Below are positions 1 to 3,997 of a stretch of 6,947 nt of DNA, one piece after another. Made by a program: the position numbers and the translations under genes. The notes beneath the pieces are model-generated. The model had not been told where the DNA came from, did no database searches, and was given only the letters and a program-made list of their open reading frames with translations. Each line of letters opens with the position of its first letter. The first letter of the stretch is position 1. Origin of the DNA: Dysgonamonadaceae bacterium (lineage in GTDB: Bacteria > Bacteroidota > Bacteroidia > Bacteroidales > Azobacteroidaceae); contig JAISKG010000258.1 of NCBI GenBank assembly GCA_031261015.1, positions 1-6,947 on the forward strand, given 5' to 3'.

Positions 1-936
1 ATAATCGCTTTTATGTAAACCTTTACATACAACGGCATTATGCAAGGCTTCGCGGATTACCCACTCATCGTAATGCGTTACTTCTTCGGGAAACAAAGTC
101 GTTTCATCAATCATATACCGGTATTTCGTGTTGCGGATACAGGCAAGGGCATTTTCAACGGTTAAAATGAACGGCGTATGAAAATGCTCGTATCCTTCCG
201 GTTTGTCTTTTAACACCCAAGATATTTGTCCGATGGCTGGCGATAACAAATGACTTGATGTGTCTTTGCCAAGAAGTAAAATCGCTGTATTGGTAATTTT
301 GCCCTCTATCGTTATTGCCGCTTTGTCCAAAAACAATTCGTCATTCCAACTATCCACATCTTTTGTCAATTTCGGATTTTTCTTTTTGAATTGTTCCCGC
401 GCTTTCAAAATGGCATCTTTATCCAAATGCTCGAATGTCGCGTCAGGAATAATCTTTTTCGACCAATCTCTGTTTGCTGCCTGATTGCGTATTCGGTCTA
501 TTTTTTCAATATTCAGTGCAATAAGGCTTTCATTGAGGCGACCGTAATAAAATCCCTCAAAAGAAACAGGAATGCCGTGCGGCGCGGCGGGAATTTGAAA
601 CATTAGCACGCGACCTTCGGGCTTATGCAATTCGTAAATTTCTATAAATGAAACGTTTTGGGTTGTTTTGTCGCCAACTTCCTTTTTCAAACTGTCCAAA
701 TCTTTACGACTTGTACGGTAACGGCTGCCGATAATTTTATGGCTGTTATCAACCCCGAAAATCAGCCACGCACAGGATTTTCCTTTCAGGTTGGCTTCGT
801 TGCTCAACGCCGAAAAGTATTTACCGAGTTTGCCGAAGTCGTAACCCTCTTTTGCCTCCTTAAACTCGACAATCTCGTTTTCTGCCGGAAGCAAAAGGGC
901 ATCGGTCAATATTTTGTTTAATTCCTGTTCTGACAT
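1..936 (-). CDS. AlbA_2 (Schlafen-like) putative DNA-binding / ATP-binding protein, C-terminus off window
   Basis: The frame is open from an ATG at 936 to the left edge, giving 312 residues without a stop. The N-terminal part (about 10-150) has the AlbA_2 pattern: LPAENEIVEFKEA at 16-28, GKYFSALSNEANL at 38-50, AWLIFGVD at 56-63, IPAAPHGIPV at 115-124 and YGRLNESLIAL at 131-141. A helical linker with DWSKKI follows at 157-162. At 295-300 comes REALHN, which resembles the N-box that opens a GHKL-type ATPase domain in the longer members of this family; the rest of that domain lies outside the window. Family members are annotated as putative DNA-binding or transcriptional-regulator-like proteins, often in accessory regions; the substrate is unknown. 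The usual short HRDY/HQDY run after the N-box is replaced by VVCKGLHKSDY (302-312), about five residues longer. The start is supported by a -7 promoter element 21 bp upstream. The gene stands alone and is transcribed away from the DUF4294 gene. Confidence 0.85.
   Translation of the reverse strand, partial: MSEQELNKILTDALLLPAENEIVEFKEAKEGYDFGKLGKYFSALSNEANLKGKSCAWLIFGVDNSHKIIGSRYRTSRKDLDSLKKEVGDKTTQNVSFIEIYELHKPEGRVLMFQIPAAPHGIPVSFEGFYYGRLNESLIALNIEKIDRIRNQAANRDWSKKIIPDATFEHLDKDAILKAREQFKKKNPKLTKDVDSWNDELFLDKAAITIEGKITNTAILLLGKDTSSHLLSPAIGQISWVLKDKPEGYEHFHTPFILTVENALACIRNTKYRYMIDETTLFPEEVTHYDEWVIREALHNAVVCKGLHKSDY
12..29. repeat. Perfect inverted repeat, 8-bp arms with a 2-bp centre, inside the N-box coding region
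   Basis: TATGTAAA at 12-19 is followed by CC and by its exact reverse complement TTTACATA at 22-29. It lies inside the AlbA_2-type gene and encodes residues 303-309 (VCKGLHK), exactly where this protein is longer than the remembered family motif. It could be a small palindromic insertion or chance in AT-rich sequence; the sequence alone does not decide. Confidence 0.8.
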
Positions 937-957
937 TTTATCTGATTTTTCAGCCCG

Positions 958-965
958 CAAAGGTA
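958..965 (-). promoter_or_regulatory. Bacteroidota -7 promoter element for the AlbA_2 gene
   Basis: On the minus strand this reads TACCTTTG, an exact match to the TAnnTTTG -7 consensus used by the primary sigma factor in this phylum. It lies 21 bp upstream of the ATG at 936. The upstream -33 region is poor, with only a T-rich GTTTAA at 982-987 at roughly the right spacing. The expected transcript would have a leader of about 15 bases. Confidence 0.6.
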
Positions 966-1110
966 TAAAATTCCAAGCGATTAAACTTATTTTTTTGATG
1001 GTTTTCTATCGCATTATTAAAGAAACTATGACAGCCGGATTCATAAAAAACGAAGACCCTGATAATATTTCAAAAAAATATTCAAAGTATATTCCTTTTT
1101 GGGGATAATC

Positions 1111-1132
1111 TTATGTAACTGTTATGTAACTG
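1111..1132. repeat. Tandem pair of 11-bp repeats (TTATGTAACTG x2)
   Basis: TTATGTAACTG occurs at 1111-1121 and again, identical and immediately adjacent, at 1122-1132. The 11-bp period is close to one DNA helical turn, so two proteins could bind on one face. A related pair lies 66 bp further on. Regulator-binding sites are plausible but unproven. Confidence 0.75.
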
Positions 1133-1176
1133 TTGGACTATTTTCAATAATTAAAATATTGATAATCAACAATATA

Positions 1177-1198
1177 TTATGTGACGGTTATGTGATTC
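1177..1198. repeat. Second, diverged pair of 11-bp repeats (TTATGTGACGG / TTATGTGATTC)
   Basis: TTATGTGACGG at 1177-1187 is followed directly by TTATGTGATTC at 1188-1198. Both share TTATGT-A with the pair at 1111-1132. The offset between pairs is 66 bp, six times the 11-bp unit, so all four copies are in the same register. Confidence 0.65.
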
Positions 1199-1368
1199 TT
1201 ACAGAAATTCAATAATCGCTGTCTGTAATCCAAAACATTTTACTGCTTCTTGCCTTTGAGTTATTTGAAACAATAGAAAAACGCAGCAAACAAAAGCAGT
1301 CCGCTCATTTCTATATTGTTACCCATTTATACTTCCCTTCTATGTAAAATTGTGTTTTTTAGAGGACT

Positions 1369-1387
1369 GTATGCAAGTTTTGCGTAC
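1369..1387. promoter_or_regulatory. Near-perfect dyad overlapping the DUF4294 gene promoter
   Basis: GTATGCAA (1369-1376), a 3-bp centre GTT, and TTGCGTAC (1380-1387) form an inverted repeat matching at 7 of 8 positions per arm. Its right arm overlaps the first three bases of the -7 element. That placement would suit an operator for a dimeric repressor. However, TGCGTACCTTTG-like strings are common ahead of genes in this phylum, so the symmetry may be coincidental. Confidence 0.35.
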
Positions 1388-1392
1388 CTTTG
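1385..1392 (+). promoter_or_regulatory. Bacteroidota -7 promoter element for the DUF4294 gene
   Basis: TACCTTTG matches TAnnTTTG exactly and ends only 4 bp before the ATG at 1397. With transcription starting about 4-7 bases after this element, the mRNA would have almost no leader. No convincing -33 TTG lies at the usual spacing; the stretch there is T-rich (1354-1360). This element also argues against the upstream in-frame ATG at 1316 as the start. Confidence 0.65.
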
Positions 1393-1396
1393 CCGT

Positions 1397-1993
1397 ATGA
1401 AAAAAGCCGCTCTCCATCTCATCGGGATCTTGATTTTCGCAAGTTTCGGAAAAATCAACGCCCAAACCGACGCTTTTCGCGAAAGCATTCCGCCATTTTT
1501 GGTGGAATCGGGCGATACGATCAAAACGGTGGCGCTGCGCGATATTTTCATTTATCCGCCGGAATCGTTCAAATATTCCGACGATGAAAAAAAGTACCAG
1601 AAGTTGGTGCGCGACGTGAAAAAAACCTTGCCTTACGCCAAGATGATCTACGGTACTTTGATGGAAACTTACGAATATGTCCAGACTTTACCGGACGACG
1701 GCACACGGGAAAAACACCTCAAACGGATGGAAAAAGAGTTGTTTAACGAATACAAACCCGTACTGAAAAAACTCACGCTTTCGCGAGGTAAATTGTTGAT
1801 TAAGTTGGTTGACAGAGAGTGTAACCAAACGTCTTACGATCTGTTGAAAGCATTTTTAGGTCCTTTCCGCGCAGGATTTTGGAATATTTTTGCTGGCGCA
1901 TTCGGCGCGAGCCTGAAAACGACTTGGGATCCCGAAGGCGCCGATGCTGCCGCCGAGCGCGTGGTCGAACTCGTCGAAATGGGCTTATTGTAG
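1397..1993 (+). CDS. DUF4294 family secreted protein
   Basis: This encodes a 198-residue protein of unknown function, recognised as DUF4294, a family confined as far as I know to Bacteroidota. Residues 1-22 form a signal peptide: MKK, a hydrophobic stretch, then INA with likely cleavage before Q23, so the mature protein is probably periplasmic or envelope-associated. The conserved body starts with VALRDIFIYPP at 45-55, continues through a helical, charged middle with KKYQKLVRDVKKTLPYAK at 65-82, and ends with RGKLLIKLVDRECNQTSYD at 130-148 and a glycine- and aromatic-rich stretch, FLGPFRAGFWNIFAGAFG at 153-170. No catalytic signature is evident. The start at 1397 is chosen over the in-frame ATG at 1316 because it begins the signal peptide and directly follows the promoter. 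The gene stands alone on the plus strand and its 3' end overlaps the convergent methyltransferase gene by 9 bp. Confidence 0.88.
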   Translation: MKKAALHLIGILIFASFGKINAQTDAFRESIPPFLVESGDTIKTVALRDIFIYPPESFKYSDDEKKYQKLVRDVKKTLPYAKMIYGTLMETYEYVQTLPDDGTREKHLKRMEKELFNEYKPVLKKLTLSRGKLLIKLVDRECNQTSYDLLKAFLGPFRAGFWNIFAGAFGASLKTTWDPEGADAAAERVVELVEMGLL

Positions 1994-2509
1994 CGCGTTG
2001 AAAAAATGCCAAAGAATAATACCGGCTGTTACAGAAACATTTAAAGAATGCTTTGTGCCGAATTGCGGAATTTCGATGCAGCAATCGCACAAATCCATCG
2101 CTTCCTGATCGACTCCGTGAACTTCATTGCCCAAAATCACCGCGTATTTTTTCTTTTCCAACTGCAATTCATTCAGTGCCATACTTCCTTCGGCCTGCTC
2201 AATGGCCGCCAGATAATAGCCGTTTTCTTTCAGCGTTTGAAGGGCTTCGCGAGTGGTTGGAAAATAACGCCATTCTACCGTATATTCTGCTCCCAGAGCG
2301 GTTTTGTGAATTTCGACATGAGGTGGCGCGGCGGTGATTCCGCAAAGATAAATCGCTTCGATCAAAAAAGCGTCGGCCGTGCGGAAAACGGAACCGACAT
2401 TATGCAAACTCCGTACGTTATCCAATACCACAACTAACGGAATTTTAGCTGTTTGGCGAAATTCATCCGGATTTAAGCGGTTTAGTTCGGTAATTTTCAG
2501 TTTTCTCAC
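1985..2509 (-). CDS. SpoU/TrmH-family RNA 2'-O-methyltransferase (SPOUT fold)
   Basis: This 174-residue protein would transfer methyl from S-adenosylmethionine to a ribose 2'-OH of tRNA or rRNA in the cytoplasm. All three SPOUT motifs are present. Motif 1 is LDNVRSLHNVGSVFRTADAF at 29-48, with Asn37 and Arg43 the expected catalytic-region residues. Motif 2 is VILGNEVHGV at 124-133. Motif 3 is IPQFGTKHSLNVSVTAG at 147-163, the trefoil-knot segment that binds the cofactor. There is no separate RNA-binding N-terminal domain, so it is one of the short family members, and the exact target nucleotide cannot be assigned. It starts with GTG at 2509. No upstream alternative exists because an in-frame TAA lies 15 bp before it, and the family's usual MRKLK opening fits. 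It is the last gene of the cluster, 12 bp after sufE, and overlaps the convergent DUF4294 gene, leaving no room for a separate terminator. Confidence 0.9.
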   Translation of the reverse strand: MRKLKITELNRLNPDEFRQTAKIPLVVVLDNVRSLHNVGSVFRTADAFLIEAIYLCGITAAPPHVEIHKTALGAEYTVEWRYFPTTREALQTLKENGYYLAAIEQAEGSMALNELQLEKKKYAVILGNEVHGVDQEAMDLCDCCIEIPQFGTKHSLNVSVTAGIILWHFFNALQ

Positions 2510-2521
2510 GGAAGAATCGGT

Positions 2522-2944
2522 TTAACTTTTCGATTGGAATGCAAGCGCATACAATTTCATTTGTTTTAACATGGCAACCAAGCCGTTGGATCGAGTGGGA
2601 GAGAGGTGTTCTTTCAATCCGATTTTCTCGATAAAATACAGGTCGGCCGATAAAATTTCTTCCGGAGTATGATTGGACAAAACTTTAATCAGCAGAGCTA
2701 TAATGCCTTTCACGATCACAGCATCGCTATCGCCGTAAAAGATGATTTTGCCGTCTTCGTAATCGGCTTGCAGCCATACGCGACTTTGGCAGCCTTCAAT
2801 CAGGTTGTTAGCAGTTTTGTAACGGATGTCAAGCGGCGGCAATTCGTTTCCCAATTCGATCAGTAGGGAATATTTGTCCATCCAATCGTCGAATGCAGAA
2901 AATTCTTCGATGATTTCGTCTTGTATTTGATTGATCGTCTTCAT
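2522..2944 (-). CDS. sufE: SufE-family sulfur acceptor protein
   Basis: This 140-residue SufE family protein is of usual length. SufE accepts persulfide sulfur from the cysteine desulfurase SufS, stimulates its activity and passes sulfur to the SufBCD scaffold in Fe-S cluster assembly in the cytoplasm. The acceptor cysteine is Cys52 in EGCQSRVWL (50-58). Other family features are the opening QDEIIEEFSAFDDWMDKYS at 8-26, ELPPLD at 34-39 and the C-terminal LSPTRSNGLVAML at 114-126. The start at 2944 is chosen because the 35-codon upstream extension lies inside the peptidase gene and shows no homology. It follows the M28-type gene by 8 bp and precedes the methyltransferase gene by 12 bp, so co-transcription is likely. 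No other suf genes are in the window, so SufS and the scaffold must be encoded elsewhere. The related CsdE would look similar. Confidence 0.93.
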   Translation of the reverse strand: MKTINQIQDEIIEEFSAFDDWMDKYSLLIELGNELPPLDIRYKTANNLIEGCQSRVWLQADYEDGKIIFYGDSDAVIVKGIIALLIKVLSNHTPEEILSADLYFIEKIGLKEHLSPTRSNGLVAMLKQMKLYALAFQSKS

Positions 2945-2952
2945 TATTTGAA

Positions 2953-3945
2953 TTATTTTTCGCGATAAATCACTTGCAGAAGCGTTTGTCCCACAGCCTT
3001 TAATGTTTCGGCGCCAACAGCGTCCAGATTGTCGCTCATGGTGTGCCAATACGCGCCGAAACCGGTTTCTGTTGTAGGATCATATTGAATAATATCGATG
3101 CACGGAATCCGGCGGATTTCGTTCACTGGAATATGGTCGTCCTGCACATAACCGCCTTCTTTATTAATGAAATAACTTCCGTAACCGGCTGCCTGCGCGG
3201 CTTCCCAAACTTTATCCACCACATTTTTAGCATAATACATCGAAGTTTTTTCCTTGTAAAATTGCGCGTTTGTGGCGCTGGCCATATCCATTAAAATACC
3301 GTATCTTGCTTGATAATTAGCTACATGCGGATTTTTTGCCCAATATTCCGAACCCAAGCACCAGCCGTCGCTTGCATGATGATCGAATGTCGGCGCACCC
3401 CAATCTTCTGCATCGAAAAAGATCAGATCAATTCCGATAAGTGGCTGTTGCTGTTGTATTTGCCGTGCAATCTCCAGCAAAATGCCACACGCGCCCGCGC
3501 TATCGTTAGCTCCGTCGATCGGCGTATGGTGATAGGCTTCGTTCGGATCGTGATCGGCAAACGGCCGCGAATCCCAATGCGCACACAACAGGACACGATT
3601 TTTATTCTCCGGTTGAAACGAGCCGATGATATTTTTGGCAGGCAAGGCCACGTTATTGTAAGTATAAAGAATAGCACCCTGCTCGATGACTTTCGCTCCG
3701 AAGCGGCGTAATTCTTCGGCGATGTAAGCTCCGCAATTTCGATGCGCTTCGGTATTCGGCACACGTGGCCCGAAAAAGAGTTGATTTGCCGTAAATTGGT
3801 AAGCGCTATCCGCGTTGAAAACAGGAATTTGCACTTCTTTGTTTTCAACAGCTTTTCCGTCCATCGAAGACGACTTCGGCCGGCAAGCAAATGATCCGCT
3901 TATCATACCCAGAGTCAAAAAGATAACAGTGATTTTTCGTACCAT
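2953..3945 (-). CDS. M28-family zinc enzyme of the glutaminyl-peptide cyclotransferase (type II QC) type, probable lipoprotein
   Basis: This 330-residue exported protein resembles the mammalian-like type II glutaminyl cyclases of Bacteroidota, which convert N-terminal Gln of peptides to pyroglutamate using one zinc ion. Residues 1-20 are a signal sequence ending GSFAC; Cys21 suggests a lipoprotein, although the -3 residue is Ser rather than the usual Leu. Segments in order are FFGPRVPNT at 57-65, LLCAHWDSRP at 119-128, DGANDSAGA at 144-152, LIFFDAEDWG at 174-183, QDDHIPV at 268-274 and YWHTMSDNLD at 299-308. By comparison with human QC, Asp148, Asp181 (Glu in human) and His301 would hold the zinc and Glu180 would be the catalytic acid/base. 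The QDDHIP segment favours a cyclase over an ordinary M28 aminopeptidase, but activity is inferred. The start at 3945 begins the signal peptide; the longer frame upstream merely overlaps secA. It lies 34 bp after the secA stop, past a terminator-like hairpin, with no clear -7 element of its own. Confidence 0.88.
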   Translation of the reverse strand: MVRKITVIFLTLGMISGSFACRPKSSSMDGKAVENKEVQIPVFNADSAYQFTANQLFFGPRVPNTEAHRNCGAYIAEELRRFGAKVIEQGAILYTYNNVALPAKNIIGSFQPENKNRVLLCAHWDSRPFADHDPNEAYHHTPIDGANDSAGACGILLEIARQIQQQQPLIGIDLIFFDAEDWGAPTFDHHASDGWCLGSEYWAKNPHVANYQARYGILMDMASATNAQFYKEKTSMYYAKNVVDKVWEAAQAAGYGSYFINKEGGYVQDDHIPVNEIRRIPCIDIIQYDPTTETGFGAYWHTMSDNLDAVGAETLKAVGQTLLQVIYREK

Positions 3946-3969
3946 AATCAAGTTGAAATAAAAAGTGAT

Positions 3970-3997
3970 TGCTGCGGACTTAATTTCGTCCGCAGCA
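3970..3997 (-). terminator. Hairpin terminator spanning the secA stop codon
   Basis: A perfect 10-bp stem, TGCTGCGGAC / GTCCGCAGCA, is separated by an 8-base loop that contains the secA TAA. On the minus strand the stem is followed by ATCAC and then TTTTTATTT, a slightly delayed U-tract. On the plus strand it is followed more directly by GTTTTTGTATTTTTT, so it could also stop transcription antisense to secA. The 5' arm codes for the last cysteines and Gly-Arg of SecA. Read-through into the downstream enzyme-sufE-methyltransferase cluster remains possible, because I see no strong promoter between them. Confidence 0.7.

Larger units (their letters stand above)
937..1396. other. Divergent AT-rich intergenic region
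   Basis: This 460-bp gap lies between the starts of the leftward AlbA_2 gene and the rightward DUF4294 gene. It holds a -7 promoter element at each end, four copies of an 11-bp TTATGTRA-type repeat (1111-1198), a small dyad TTGATAATCAA at 1159-1169 between the two repeat pairs, and a larger dyad next to the rightward promoter. By eye it is richer in A+T than the flanking genes. The only reading frame of note is a 26-codon stretch at 1028-1108 (plus), with no family resemblance I recognise. I see no tRNA or structured RNA in it. Confidence 0.7.

Noticed and set aside
260..921. Plus-strand frames opposite the AlbA_2 gene
   Set aside because: The minus-strand frame carries conserved AlbA_2 motifs across the whole stretch, whereas the plus-strand translations do not resemble any family.
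1064..1082. AT-only hairpin AATATTT-CAAAA-AAATATT as a terminator
   Set aside because: The stem has no G-C pairs and no gene ends just upstream of it, so it is most likely chance in AT-rich DNA.
914..1108. 64-codon plus-strand frame, including a 26-codon stretch from ATG 1028
   Set aside because: It starts inside the 5' end of the AlbA_2 gene, lacks a promoter element at the right distance, and its product matches no family I recognise. A tiny gene cannot be excluded.
1316..1396. Upstream ATG extending the DUF4294 protein by 27 residues
   Set aside because: The extension would lie upstream of the promoter element and would bury the signal peptide inside the protein.
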